36,892 bases of DNA from the NCBI GenBank assembly GCA_016782225.1, contig JADDOW010000086.1, positions 1 to 36,892 of the forward strand, read 5' to 3'. A program made the position numbers and the translations under genes. The DNA is from Nitrososphaeraceae archaeon (GTDB taxonomy: Archaea; Thermoproteota; Nitrososphaeria; Nitrososphaerales; Nitrososphaeraceae). The stretch's first letter is position 1; the number at the start of each line of letters is the position of its first letter. A model generated the notes under the pieces. It saw nothing but the letters and a program-made list of their open reading frames with translations. It did no database searches and was not told the DNA's origin. Below, one piece after another: positions 9,313-18,497 of this stretch.

Positions 9313-9808
9313 TGGACCTATAATATTGCTGGATTGTTAATTCTTTGGTAATGACTTTTTCAAAAGTTATGTATTGTATTTTTACATTTGTTTTAGATTC
9401 TGTTTCATCAATAGTGACAGTGGTAAGGTTAATCCATTTCAAAAACATTGACAAATAAATAAATCAACTTGAATTAGAGAATAGCGGCATCAAATATTAC
9501 TAGTATTTTATAAACATGTGAAGAACTGTATTTACAATATGCATGCAGTCAGGCTCTTTTATATCCGCGCTAAAAGCCGCATTGCCTTATCTTCATTTAC
9601 AAAATCATAATCTATTTTTCTTCTTTTGAGATAAACCCTTTTTGATTCAATCGTCCTCAAAGTATTATTTGTTTTTCATAAGTATGGGTAAAATATGCTC
9701 AAAATTTTGACTGGAAAATGATATTATAAAATATCTAGGTAACATTAAATTTTTTAGTTCCTTGCAAACATATCTGGTGCAAACCAAAAAAAAGGTGGCC
9801 TTTTTGTA
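9313..9808. other. Intergenic region without a supported gene
   Basis: AT-rich spacer where an LLM oxidoreductase gene and a leftward zinc-finger gene both end. A short leftward frame at 9251-9454 overlaps the oxidoreductase and lacks recognisable motifs. Nothing else is seen. Confidence 0.4.
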
Positions 9809-9949
9809 TCAGTGTGAGGTATCTGTATGCTCCTTTAATTCTTGTCGAGAGTTAAATTTCTGATCGCATTTATCACAAGAAAATGTTGCTTGTACGTCAG
9901 TAGTACTCTCATCCGATCTTTCTCCGCTATCTACGTTATGATTACTCAT
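9809..9949 (-). CDS. 46-residue single C2H2 zinc-finger protein
   Basis: A very short gene read from ATG 9949 to TGA 9809. The product has an acidic, Ser/Thr-rich N-terminal tail of about 24 residues, then one classical C2H2 finger: C-x2-C-x12-H-x4-H in CDKCDQKFNSRQELKEHTD, ending TSH. The conserved Phe and Leu between the Cys and His pairs are present, so the finger should fold around one zinc ion. Such mini-proteins could bind nucleic acid or another protein. A TATA-like element lies 23-29 bp upstream. The frame, motif spacing and promoter together make it convincing despite its size. It stands alone between long gaps. Its target is unknown. Confidence 0.8.
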   Translation of the reverse strand: MSNHNVDSGERSDESTTDVQATFSCDKCDQKFNSRQELKEHTDTSH

Positions 9950-9963
9950 TACTTTTCATTGTG

Positions 9964-9980
9964 CATTATATTATATAATG
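9964..9980 (-). promoter_or_regulatory. TATA-like dyad upstream of the zinc-finger gene
   Basis: CATTATA-TTA-TATAATG is a 7-bp perfect dyad that also contains a TATA box on the minus strand, 15-31 bp before ATG 9949. It could serve as the core promoter of a leaderless transcript, and perhaps as a site where a dimeric regulator competes with TBP. The promoter role is reasonable; the operator role is speculative. Confidence 0.45.
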
Positions 9981-10636
9981 TGTCTACATCTTTTTTTAAA
10001 GATCTATTCTAACTATTGATTTTGATTCATTGTTATGTAGTTTTCAAAAAACATATTCATACAGTCATGCGCTCTTTTTACCCTATCTTTTCTTTTAAAT
10101 GCAAAGTATACCCCAAAATATCCGTTCTATTGTCCTGTATGTGCTATATTATTTTTCCATAATCCTTTTCTCATGCGGTGGTGCAGATGTGTTTGAGCCT
10201 CAAAACCTGTAGATTGGGAAACGATTTATTACTATATCGTTTGACACTGTATTTACCATTGATTTTGACCAGATTGGACATGAAAAATCGCAACAAACAC
10301 CGTACGTTTCTCTTCTGAATTGATTAGAATTGGTTTCTACTTTATGCTGTTTATTTGTTAAATATCAATACCTGTAAATAATTGCATAAAAACACGTGAT
10401 GAATTTTTTTCTGTTAGCATTTCATTTTTGTGGGTGCATAAGTCCACCGAAACTATCTATATGTATGATGATGCGATATCTTTATCTCAAACCTGGTTTG
10501 ATATTGTGGATTAATTCTAGGCTTTGGGTTTAAACGGTTTTGATTAATGAATTGTTAATCATACCAAAAAAAAAACAACAACGATGACAACAGAAATGGA
10601 TTATTGATGTATACGCGACAAAGCAAAACAATCTCT
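9981..10636. other. Long intergenic region without a supported gene
   Basis: I find no coding frame with recognisable content on either strand. A homopolymer run of nine A occurs near 10566-10574. The region lies between the start of the leftward zinc-finger gene and the end of the VTT-domain gene. Confidence 0.4.
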
Positions 10637-11275
10637 TTATTTGTTATCCTTATGCTCATCACTTAATGTCCAAGGAAGCCATTTCCCAATAATTTTTGCC
10701 CAGTCTACCTTAATTAACGAATAGATGATTAGCACTACACTAGCTACACTAATTGCGGAGATTACAATGAGCAATAATGGACTTTGGCTTTGTGCAAAAA
10801 TTTGCTCTATTAAAGGTTTACCCATTAGTACTGACCCCCATACAACAACCATGTTTGCAATTAATTTGCCTGAAAAGTTGGCAATCACAAATTTCAATGG
10901 GTTGTATTTGGCTATTCCTAAAAGTATGATGATCATATCATCTGGCGGAAAAGGGGTTATAGCTGAAATAAACGCACCTATCCATCCATACCTCATTAGC
11001 AATCTTTGGAGTGGTATCATCTTTTCTTTTGTTCTGTCCTTCAATATCTTTCTACCGTAATAACTTGCTAAAAATATGATGGACCTACCAGCGGTGACAC
11101 CTACTGTACTAATCAATGCAATAAGGTTTGGATCTAGTTTCTCGTTAAATGATGTGGCTATGAGGACTGGAACATATGGAATGGGAACAAACAAAATAAT
11201 GCTTGTAATAAAACTTACTATCAATATATTGATATATGATAAAATATCCGGAGGAATGAGTAAAAACAAACTCAT
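10637..11275 (-). CDS. VTT-domain (DedA/SNARE-associated-like) membrane protein
   Basis: The 212-residue product is an integral membrane protein of the VTT / SNARE-associated Golgi protein group (DedA, YqaA, TVP38 relatives). It has hydrophobic segments at about residues 12-38, 47-70, 95-118, 128-150 and 165-188. The family core is visible: GRSIIFLASYYGRK after the second segment, the re-entrant element ISAITPFPPDDMIIILLGIA with the Pro pair and acidic residues, and a conserved Gly/Lys stretch NFSGKLIANM. Family members move lipids or support membrane homeostasis; DedA and TMEM41B/VMP1 relatives act as lipid scramblases or transporters. The exact substrate is not predictable. It is intact and stands alone. 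A 7-bp dyad lies 12 bp before its ATG. Confidence 0.8.
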   Translation of the reverse strand: MSLFLLIPPDILSYINILIVSFITSIILFVPIPYVPVLIATSFNEKLDPNLIALISTVGVTAGRSIIFLASYYGRKILKDRTKEKMIPLQRLLMRYGWIGAFISAITPFPPDDMIIILLGIAKYNPLKFVIANFSGKLIANMVVVWGSVLMGKPLIEQIFAQSQSPLLLIVISAISVASVVLIIYSLIKVDWAKIIGKWLPWTLSDEHKDNK

Positions 11276-11286
11276 GTTATTTCTTT

Positions 11287-11304
11287 TAAACCAAAAATGG
11301 TTTA
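11287..11304. promoter_or_regulatory. Inverted repeat directly upstream of the VTT gene
   Basis: TAAACCA-AAAA-TGGTTTA is a perfect 7-bp dyad 12-29 bp before the ATG at 11275, overlapping the place where a TATA box would be expected. It may be an operator for a dimeric repressor or a leader hairpin. No independent evidence supports either. Confidence 0.3.
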
Positions 11305-11613
11305 TTGGAACTCTTGTAAAAGTATATCTTTAAGGAAAATCCTTGATTTTCATTACACTAGCCAAATGATGGTGGGTTTTGTTATGGATGCTTCATTGAT
11401 GAAATGGGTCCCGGTTATTGAGTTTTGATTGTCTACGCATAAATGATAACTGTTAATATTATTGCTGTATGATAAGTTGGTGAAAAATTATTCTATAAAT
11501 AAAATCAAAATCCTGTAATAGTATTAAGGCCTATATTTATTATAAAGAAAAATCATTTCCAATCATTACTCTATATTCTATTACAAAAATCTCAATGTTA
11601 GCGAATATGTGGT
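11305..11613. other. Intergenic region without a supported gene
   Basis: AT-rich spacer between the VTT gene and the end of the SDR gene. Nothing recognised. Confidence 0.4.
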
Positions 11614-12431
11614 TCACGTCAAGAGCGCCAACCCTCCATCAACATACACAGTTGTTCCTGTAATGTAACTTGCAGCAGGTGAGGCCAAAAACATTGCAAC
11701 CTTTGCTACTTCCTCAGGCTGCCCTATTCTATGCATGGGAATTTTTTGCTCCTCTTGATATTTCTTTTCCCTATTCTCTAATACGTCTTTATTCACATCA
11801 GTGTTTATCGTTCCTGGTGCAATGCCATTGACCCGAATTCCTTTGTCTGCTACTTCCAAGGCCACTGTTCTGGTTAGCATCATCATCCCTCCTTTTGAAG
11901 AAGCGTAAGGAACTGTTTTTGGCTGTGGTATTGATTCGTGTATAGATGAAATATTAATGATTGAATAATTGTTAATGTTGTCCAAGTTTTTATCTCTGAC
12001 GCTGTTTTTCAACATGTGCTTTAACGCCTCTCTTGTGCAAATAAATGCACTCTTTAGGTTTGTGCTGATAGCCTCATTCCAATCATTTACAGTCAGATCA
12101 GTAATTTCCTTAGAAGGCCCACTTATCCCAGTATTGTTAACTAGTACATCAATTCTGCCTAATTTAGCGATTGCTTCATCCATTAACGATTTACAAGTTT
12201 GCTCTTGCGAAATGTCGCCCACAAAAGATGAAATTATTGGATCATTTCCAATTTTGGTTTCGCTTGAAATTTCATTAATAGCCTTTGACAGTTCATCTGG
12301 ATCCTTGCATTCAATACTACTGTGTATCCATTTATGGCAAATTCTTCGGCAATGGATTTTCCTATACCTTTAGTAGAGCCGGTGACTACAACAACTCTGC
12401 CATTGTTTTTTCCATCGTTATTTTTATACAT
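11614..12431 (-). pseudogene. Short-chain dehydrogenase/reductase (SDR), one frameshift
   Basis: Read leftward from ATG 12431, the first frame holds the Rossmann start [20 protein letters not shown] (TGxxxGxG cofactor motif). After NAR near 12300-12305 the frame is lost. The remaining frame continues [13 protein letters not shown] and carries [10 protein letters not shown] (NNAG-like), [10 protein letters not shown] (catalytic Ser), VPYASSKGG (YxxxK) and the C-terminal block [16 protein letters not shown]. The two halves join if one G is restored in the GG before ATCC, giving 272 residues, slightly longer than the usual ~250 of classical SDRs. They are NAD(P)H-dependent oxidoreductases of the cytosol, close to the glucose-1-dehydrogenase/3-oxoacyl-ACP-reductase type; the substrate is unknown. 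Every catalytic residue survives, so a sequencing error or a very recent lesion is likely. Confidence 0.85.
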
Positions 12432-12449
12432 GCAATATATGAAACTACA

Positions 12450-12461
12450 AAGTATAAAATA
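12450..12461 (-). promoter_or_regulatory. Candidate TATA box of the SDR gene
   Basis: On the minus strand this reads ATTTTATACT with TTTTATAC about 24 nt before ATG 12431. That is the spacing expected for a leaderless archaeal transcript and supports the chosen start. Confidence 0.4.
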
Positions 12462-12858
12462 ACAAATATAATTTACATGGGTTGAAATTTTTAGGTTGGT
12501 ATTGGCAAGATGGATTTTATTTGGCTGTCATTGCTGAAATAAAAAGCATCTAATTAGCATTTAGTTATGTGTGTATGTGTATATATAAATTTATGTTCAT
12601 TGTCCTCTGTTCCAATTAAATGTGTATAAAAATCTTAATTTGTTATTAGAAGATCACCATCATCTTCTGCAGTTTACGAAAAAACAATCGATAGCATAAA
12701 ATGCGTTGCGTCGTATTTTTATTAAACCATAAATGAATAACTGAATTTACCTGTATTTGATCCAGTTTTTTTATTAGATTTCTCACCAAACTAATTTGCC
12801 GCAGACAATAATGTATAAAAATCAATAATAGAAAAAATATCCTAATAGTGAAAGATAC
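12462..12858. other. Divergent intergenic region (SDR / patatin)
   Basis: This spacer carries the promoters of two divergent genes. A leftward frame at 12646-12888 overlaps the patatin start and gives a Phe/Ile/His-rich sequence without motif; I consider it chance. Confidence 0.4.
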
Positions 12859-14247
12859 ATGGCGGTAAAGGATGTGCCAAAAATACAAAGAGCACTTGTT
12901 CTTCAGGGAGGGGGCGCACTTGGCGCGTATGAAGTAGGTGTTATTAAGGCACTATACGAAAAACTAACTGAAAGAGTAGATGAAAATGATTATGAAGAAA
13001 ATGAGCCATTATTTGATCTTATTGCTGGCACTTCTATAGGGGCGATAAATGGCGCAATTTTGGTTAGTCAGGTATTAAAAAACAATGGGAATTGGGAGAA
13101 ATCCATAGATAAACTCGAAGAATTTTGGAAAGCCCAGCTTTCTTCAGACCCTGACTATAAATCTTTATGGGATCAATGGTCAAGGGAAAAGCATAACCCA
13201 ACTGCAGCTTCAGAAGAAGCTGCTAGAAGGTACTATTCAGTACAATCGTATTTCATGACTGGTGCACCCAATATATTTACAACTCCAACTGCAATAAACG
13301 ATGAAAGGTTTTATGATAATTACTTTAATAAATGGTATAGGTCAGATTATACCCCATTAAAGGAAAGCATTGAGAAATATGCTGATTTCCCAATAGCGAC
13401 TGACTTTGATAAAAAGCAACCCAGACTACTTGTTATCAGTGTTGATGTATTGGATGCCGCTACAGTAACATTTGATAGCTATAAGAAGCCTGAATATGGA
13501 CGAAGAGAATCGAGATATAGAAATTATAACGAAAAAACCGAAGATCAAAAATTTATCATAGAATACGATAAAGGTATCTCGATTGATTATGTAATGGCAA
13601 GCGCATCCGTTCCGGAATTCTATGATTATACAAAAATAAAGGTTCAAAAAAAATCATATAACCAAAACAATAATGACATTGACTCTGGGTCTGAATTAGA
13701 AACCAGTGTGAATTACTTCTGGGATGGAGCGATATTAAGTAACACCCCATTACGGGAATTAATCCAGACGCACAGAGACTATTGGAAAGATGTCCAGGTC
13801 ATGCAGGTTCCAGACCTTGAAATTTATATTGTTGACTTGTGGCCATCAAATAAAGCCAATTCACCGCCTCTCGATCGAAATGGAATCAAAGATTTACAAG
13901 ATACAATACAATATAGCAATAAGACTTCTTACGATGAGAAAGTTGCAAAAATCATTACAGACTATGTAAATCTGTCTCAAAAACTAATCGAGCTGGCAAA
14001 GGAAAAAGGCGCAAATTTGAAAGAAATAGATGAAATTTTAGACGGGGTTGCAACAAGCATATCAAGGTCGGGACGACAAAGGCAATACAAAGATCTATTG
14101 GAAGGACGGTTTAAGATTACCCGGCTTATAAGGATACAAAGGTCAGAGGACCCTGACAGCATATGGGGCAAAATTGCTGATTTTACCTCTGTTACGATAA
14201 ATACACTAATGGAACAAGGATATAGGGATACGTTAAACCAGATGTAA
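12859..14247 (+). CDS. Patatin-like phospholipase
   Basis: The 462-residue product is a patatin-family serine hydrolase, expected to release fatty acids from phospholipids or other acyl lipids using a Ser-Asp dyad. The motifs are complete: oxyanion-hole glycines in LQGGGALGAYE (residues 15-25), nucleophile in AGTSIGAING (Ser 59 in GxSxG) and catalytic Asp in FWDGAILSNTP (Asp 289 in the DGA triplet). The C-terminal 150 residues form a helical region (YVNLSQKLIELAKEKGANL) and a strand-rich end (RFKITRLIRIQRS). There is no signal peptide; the protein is probably cytosolic or attached to the inner membrane face. ATG 12859 lies just before the beta strand leading into the Gly motif. Archaeal lipids are ether-linked, so the natural substrate may be a storage or foreign acyl ester (inference). 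Intact gene. Confidence 0.9.
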   Translation: MAVKDVPKIQRALVLQGGGALGAYEVGVIKALYEKLTERVDENDYEENEPLFDLIAGTSIGAINGAILVSQVLKNNGNWEKSIDKLEEFWKAQLSSDPDYKSLWDQWSREKHNPTAASEEAARRYYSVQSYFMTGAPNIFTTPTAINDERFYDNYFNKWYRSDYTPLKESIEKYADFPIATDFDKKQPRLLVISVDVLDAATVTFDSYKKPEYGRRESRYRNYNEKTEDQKFIIEYDKGISIDYVMASASVPEFYDYTKIKVQKKSYNQNNNDIDSGSELETSVNYFWDGAILSNTPLRELIQTHRDYWKDVQVMQVPDLEIYIVDLWPSNKANSPPLDRNGIKDLQDTIQYSNKTSYDEKVAKIITDYVNLSQKLIELAKEKGANLKEIDEILDGVATSISRSGRQRQYKDLLEGRFKITRLIRIQRSEDPDSIWGKIADFTSVTINTLMEQGYRDTLNQM

Positions 14248-14497
14248 TTTTCGCTAAATGTTAAATGATGGAAATTTATCTTTAATCTGGAGTTAAATTG
14301 ATAATTCCATTTCCTTTTTTATTAATAAATACATAATACTGAAAATCTACATGGCATAGTCAGAATATGTTCATGGCTAATACCGAAGGTCTGGTGTCTT
14401 TAGATAGATGACTCAAAATTATTTGGATTCAAAATAATATGGGGTATTATTATAAACAATAAAGTTAATGTATTCCTGTTGGATGGTGTTTTAAAAA

Positions 14498-15386
14498 ACG
14501 AGAATAGGTTATCCATGTAAAAGTTTAACTTTGGAAAACCCTAATGCCTCTACTTTTAGATTAAAATCCTTTTCTGAAAACAGGTTTAACGAAACTGTGC
14601 GAAATAACCTTCATTACATACTAAAAATATTGCGCTTTAACAAAAAAAATAACATTCTTTTTTTTAGAATAAGTTCAGATATCATTCCATTTGCAAGTCA
14701 TCCTATTTGTCAATCAGATTGGAGCCGTAATTTTAAAGCCGAGTTAAATGAAATTGGAGACTTTAAAAAAAATGATATGAGAGTATCATTGCATCCAGGC
14801 CAATTTGTTATTCTTAATTCTACAAATGAAAAAATAATCGAAAACAGTATTAGAGAGTTGCAATATCGTTCTAAAATATTGGAGAGTATGGCTTTACCAA
14901 CTAATGCAAAAATCCAGATTCATGTAGGAGGAGTATATGGTGATAAAAACACAGCAAAAGAAAGGCTTGTTAGTAATCTCAATAAATTAGAAAGAAGATT
15001 AAAGGAGCGAATCATAATAGAAAATGATGACAAGTCATATTCTTTGAAAGATTGTTTGGATATTCATAAGGAAACCGGCAACCCAATTGTTTTTGATACT
15101 TTACATCATGAATGCCTGAATCATGAGACCATGCAAGAAGCTTTATCCTACTCCGCAAAAACATGGGAATATAATTCAGATGGAAATCCCATCATAGATT
15201 ATAGTAGTCAAAATATGGGTGAAAAAAAAAGGGAAACATGCAAAAACTATGGACAAAAATCATTTTATCATGTGTTATAGAGAATTAAATAAATTCATTC
15301 ATAGGGAGTTTATTGACTTGGATGTGATGTTGGAGATAAAGGATATAGAGACCAGTGCCATATTGTCTTTAGACTTTATAAAATAA
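14498..15386 (+). pseudogene. uvsE: UV-damage endonuclease (UvsE/UvdE), start codon lost and poly-A frameshift
   Basis: The sequence encodes almost all of a UvdE-type endonuclease, a TIM-barrel metalloenzyme that nicks DNA 5' of UV photoproducts. Family blocks are clear: TFRLKSFSENRF, ILFFRISSDIIPFASHP, VSLHPGQFVILNS, IQIHVGGVYGDK, IIIENDDKSYSLKDCL, IVFDTLHHE, PIIDYSSQ. Two lesions are visible. The conserved N-terminus RIGYPCKSLTLENPN is preceded by ACG at 14498 where ATG belongs, with an in-frame stop just before it. The only downstream start, TTG 14531, would delete the first barrel strand. Near the end a run of nine A (15222-15230) shifts the frame and ends the protein at 15280. With eight A it continues KHAKTMDKNHF...FIDLDVMLEIKDIETSA to TAA 15386, giving 295 residues, the family's normal size. 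Confidence 0.85.
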
Positions 15387-15756
15387 ATTTTCCCCATGCT
15401 CATAAGGTTCAAAAACCTTTTTTTAGATATAGTTTAGCCCAGTTCAAAGAGATAGTATTCCAAAATAAAACCATATTACGATAAAACTATTTTATTAATA
15501 ATACTCTAAAAATAAGTGTGGCCAAAAAATTTTAAACTTGGGATTGACATTAATGGAGAATATTTTGATGGTGTATCTAATGATGAGGATACTGAACCTT
15601 CGGTAAGTTACTTTATAAATAACTTCTAGATAGATCTTTTGCGTGGTATTTGTAATGGATAATCATGGTATTAATTTTGATGTATCCGATGAGAAAAAGC
15701 CCCACTTTGGAGAATCTAAAGACGATCAATTACCTTAGTATGGTAGTATAAAAAAA
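15387..15756 (+). other. Intergenic region with two very short acidic ORFs
   Basis: Two short frames stand out from the noise. One is GTG 15516 to TAG 15629 (37 residues, contains FKLGIDINGEYFDGVSNDED). The other is ATG 15655 to TAG 15738 (27 residues, MDNHGINFDVSDEKKPHFGE). Both are acidic and rich in Asp/Asn/Gly, unlike the Phe/Ile/Leu bias of chance AT-rich frames. They could be two pieces of one small protein or unrelated micro-ORFs. No family is recognised. Confidence 0.25.
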
Positions 15757-16881
15757 TTAATTTACAGGACCCGTTTTTTGCTTTTCCATGTATTTCTTTG
15801 ACAGTATCATGTTTCTAAGCTTGTGTATTCCGTATCCAGTTTTAGATGAAATAAAAATTTTATTAACCGCAGAAATATTCAGATAGTTTACAATTTCACT
15901 CATTTCATTTGACTTAACGTTGTCTGCTTTGCTTAAGACCACATATACCTTGGACTTGTCTACTTTTAACTCATTCAGTGTCTGCCAACAGCTATAATAT
16001 TTTATTCCAATATTTTCAATGTTCTCGGAGCAATCAATCAAAAGCAGTATCAAGTCCGCTACAAGTGATTCTTCCAATGTTGATTTGAATGCGTCAATCA
16101 TATAATGTGGAAGTCGACTGATAAAGCCAACAGTGTCTACAATTAATATTTTTTCATCCCTTTCAGCATCTGCGGAATTTAATACCTGCATGGATCTCAT
16201 GGTGGTGGAAAGTGTCGTAAACAAATCTGATGATGTTTCTTTGTTCTCTTTGGTAAGAAGATTGAATAATGTGGTTTTTCCGGAGCTAGTGTAACCAACT
16301 AGGGAAACTATTGGCATTCCTTTTTTCAATCGCTGTTCGTGATACACCTGACGTTTTAGGTGTACATCTTTTAATTTTTCTTTAATAAATGACATCTGCC
16401 TTTTTAAATCACGAAATTGAACATCTACTATATATTCACCCATTCCTCCCTTTCCAGCTCGTTCGTTGCTTTTGCTCATCATTTTTGCTTTGTCTCGGAC
16501 TCGTGGCATGTTATACCGTATTTCTGCTAATTGTATCTGTAGTTTTGCTTCCACTGTTGTGGCTCTAGAATAAAAAATATCAAGAATTAGTCTTTCCCTG
16601 TCAATTACCTGGATTTCTAAAATCTGCTCTAAATTAAATATTTGCCTCGAACTTAAATGTTCGTCAACTATTATTTTTTGTATGTCTTTGGATTCCTTAA
16701 CAAATTTTTGAATCTCTTCAGCTTTACCTAAACCCATGCCATATTTTGCGTGGTTTAAATATTTTTGAGTATAAACCTTGACAATTTTATTTTCTGGAAC
16801 TGATTCAACCAAGCTCTTTGCTTCATTTATTGTAAAATCGATAGGATAGGATACTAAAATTACTTTAGTGGATTTATCCAA
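15757..16881 (-). CDS. hflX: GTPase HflX
   Basis: The 374-residue product is a ribosome-associated GTPase of the HflX family, which in bacteria splits stalled or stressed 70S ribosomes. The N-terminal HflX domain (VKVYTQKYLNHAKYGMGLGK, VIDRERLILDIF) precedes a helical linker with LAEIRYNMPRVR and GKGGMGEYIVDVQFRDLKRQ. The G domain has G1 GYTSSGKTTL, G2 TTLSTTMRSM, G3 DTVGFISRLP and G4 LSKADNV; the end is IFISSKTGYGIHKL. Length fits archaeal HflX, which is shorter than the E. coli protein. TTG 16881 is the only possible start because an in-frame TGA lies six bases upstream. A short ORF overlaps this start by 8 bp. Intact, although flanked by broken genes. Confidence 0.93.
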   Translation of the reverse strand: MDKSTKVILVSYPIDFTINEAKSLVESVPENKIVKVYTQKYLNHAKYGMGLGKAEEIQKFVKESKDIQKIIVDEHLSSRQIFNLEQILEIQVIDRERLILDIFYSRATTVEAKLQIQLAEIRYNMPRVRDKAKMMSKSNERAGKGGMGEYIVDVQFRDLKRQMSFIKEKLKDVHLKRQVYHEQRLKKGMPIVSLVGYTSSGKTTLFNLLTKENKETSSDLFTTLSTTMRSMQVLNSADAERDEKILIVDTVGFISRLPHYMIDAFKSTLEESLVADLILLLIDCSENIENIGIKYYSCWQTLNELKVDKSKVYVVLSKADNVKSNEMSEIVNYLNISAVNKIFISSKTGYGIHKLRNMILSKKYMEKQKTGPVN

Positions 16882-17062
16882 ATCTCATGACAAATCCACA
16901 AAATCTTGAAGGGTGATCGTTTTCATTTCCTTTTGAGCGGATGTGTTTTGAATTGGTGTGTAAATCTGTTGCAATTGCTGATACTTTATTTTTATCATTG
17001 TTTGTACCTTTACTACTGTAATTTCCATGGATTCTATCACAATTTAAATTTAGCGTATGCAT
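16874..17062 (-). CDS. Possible small ORF overlapping the hflX start
   Basis: A 62-codon frame (MHTLNLNCDRIHGNYSSKG...) ends in TAA inside the first codons of hflX, an 8-bp overlap that would suit translational coupling. The composition is polar, rich in Asn, Lys, Ser and His, with no recognisable motif or membrane segment. Because hflX begins with a weak TTG and has no clear Shine-Dalgarno site, coupling to an upstream frame is a plausible way to start it. Equally, the frame may be chance. Confidence 0.25.
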   Translation of the reverse strand: MHTLNLNCDRIHGNYSSKGTNNDKNKVSAIATDLHTNSKHIRSKGNENDHPSRFCGFVMRFG

Positions 17063-17581
17063 TGGCGTTATTTGTTATTCATCCTCTATCTCATATATTG
17101 AGCAATCATGTTATTATACTTGGTTAGTGTGTCTGATTGTAGAAAAGCATGCATCAACAAGGCTAATTGGTTTATTGAAGAATTATTTACAAAAACTGTA
17201 ACATTTTAAAATGAAAAAGCATTATTAATATCAATTACCTTAAGTACCAATAAATTAGCTGAAATGTTTAAGAGATGATGGCGTTATTCTTTGCCAAACA
17301 ATATGACTAAGATGATCTAAAAGAGGTTTTTTCAAAATTAGATTTATGGCGGTTTATTGCATCTTCACAATAAATTTATTATCACTATAAATTTGAATGG
17401 GTGGTGGTTTATCGAAAATGCAATTTTATCTTATCTATTTGACAAAAAAACTTTCAATAGATATCATTGTGAATAGGTGTCAATGCATCATCAATGTATA
17501 ATATCCTTTCTGCTTGATATTTGATATGTGTTTAGATTTGGATTTAGGTTTACATGTAAGCAACATAAATCCTCTTTATCC
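17063..17581. other. Intergenic region between hflX and the methyltransferase
   Basis: AT-rich and without a supported gene; it holds the divergent promoters. A GTG at 17528 is in frame with the methyltransferase but would add 18 non-conserved residues. Confidence 0.4.
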
Positions 17582-18243
17582 ATGAATGTAGATTCCATTA
17601 ACTATCCTAAAATCAATTCTAAAGATGAATGGTCATCAGAGCGGCATTCTCTGGGTTTTTTGAAAAAAGCTGATAAAATGCCTTATAGATCGGAAGGTGA
17701 GAACACGTTATTTGACTATATCCCAAAGGGGGCAATTCGGGTTTTAGACCTGGGTACAGGTGATGGGAGACTGTTGAGATTGCTAAAAAACCAACGACCA
17801 GATATCCGTGCAGTTGCCATGGATGTTTCTCCTATAATGCTGGATTCAGCAAGGAAAAATTTTGCCAATGACCACCAAATAGAATTACTGGAACATGATC
17901 TTGACTATACTTTACCAACTATGGGAAATTTTGATGCGGTTATCTCCGGCTTTACAATACATCACTTAAGCCATGAACGTAAACGTTCAATTTATAAAGA
18001 AATTTATGATATCCTCAATCCCGAGGGGTATTTTGTAATTTAGATAACGTTGCTTCACCATCAGAAAAACACCATATCCGATTTCTTTATGCAATAGGTT
18101 TTACACCTGAAACTAAAAGTAAATCTGATAATTTGCTACCTATGGAAACACAACTAACATGGCTAAAAGTGATAGGATTCAAAGATGTTGATTGCTACTG
18201 GAAATGGCTTGAGATGGCGCTTTTAATCGTATACAAGTTATAG
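17582..18243 (+). pseudogene. Class I SAM-dependent methyltransferase, one frameshift
   Basis: The product is a seven-strand SAM methyltransferase of the broad Methyltransf_25/12 type. The first frame has the family N-terminus DEWSSERHSLGFLKKADKMP, motif I IRVLDLGTGDGRLLRL, the acidic end of strand 2 AVAMDVSPIML, and motif IV DAVISGFTIHHLSHE. At a run of four G (18025-18028) the frame breaks and TAG follows at 18041. Restoring one G joins a second frame, VFCNLDNVASPSEKHHIRFL...LPMETQLTWLKVIGFKDVDCYWKW, ending TAG 18243. That tail is the well-known C-terminus of this subfamily, so the full product was about 220 residues. I prefer ATG 17582 (MNVDSINYPK) over GTG 17528. The substrate is unknown. 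The reassembled protein has all cofactor motifs; the break may be a sequencing error. Confidence 0.85.
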
Positions 18244-18497
18244 ATACGGATACAAAATGGCAGTATTTCTATATCCGTTCTCCAGAATTATGGTTTTAGA
18301 GTGGTTTTGGATATTTATTGATAAGATCCTTTTGAGAATACCAACAGATACAGAATATTCTTTTTATGGTAAACCCTACGTGTAATATTGTAAAGCAATT
18401 ATCCATGTAAAGAAAAATATGTCTATTCTTTATATATCGTCTAAAAGATGATCTTTATAAATCTTGATACATAATTAGTACTGGTATAATCTGCCAA

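Noticed and set aside
15406-15417. GGTTC-like sequence resembling a tRNA T-arm
   Set aside because: No acceptor or anticodon stem can be built around it, and no tRNA was found elsewhere in the window.
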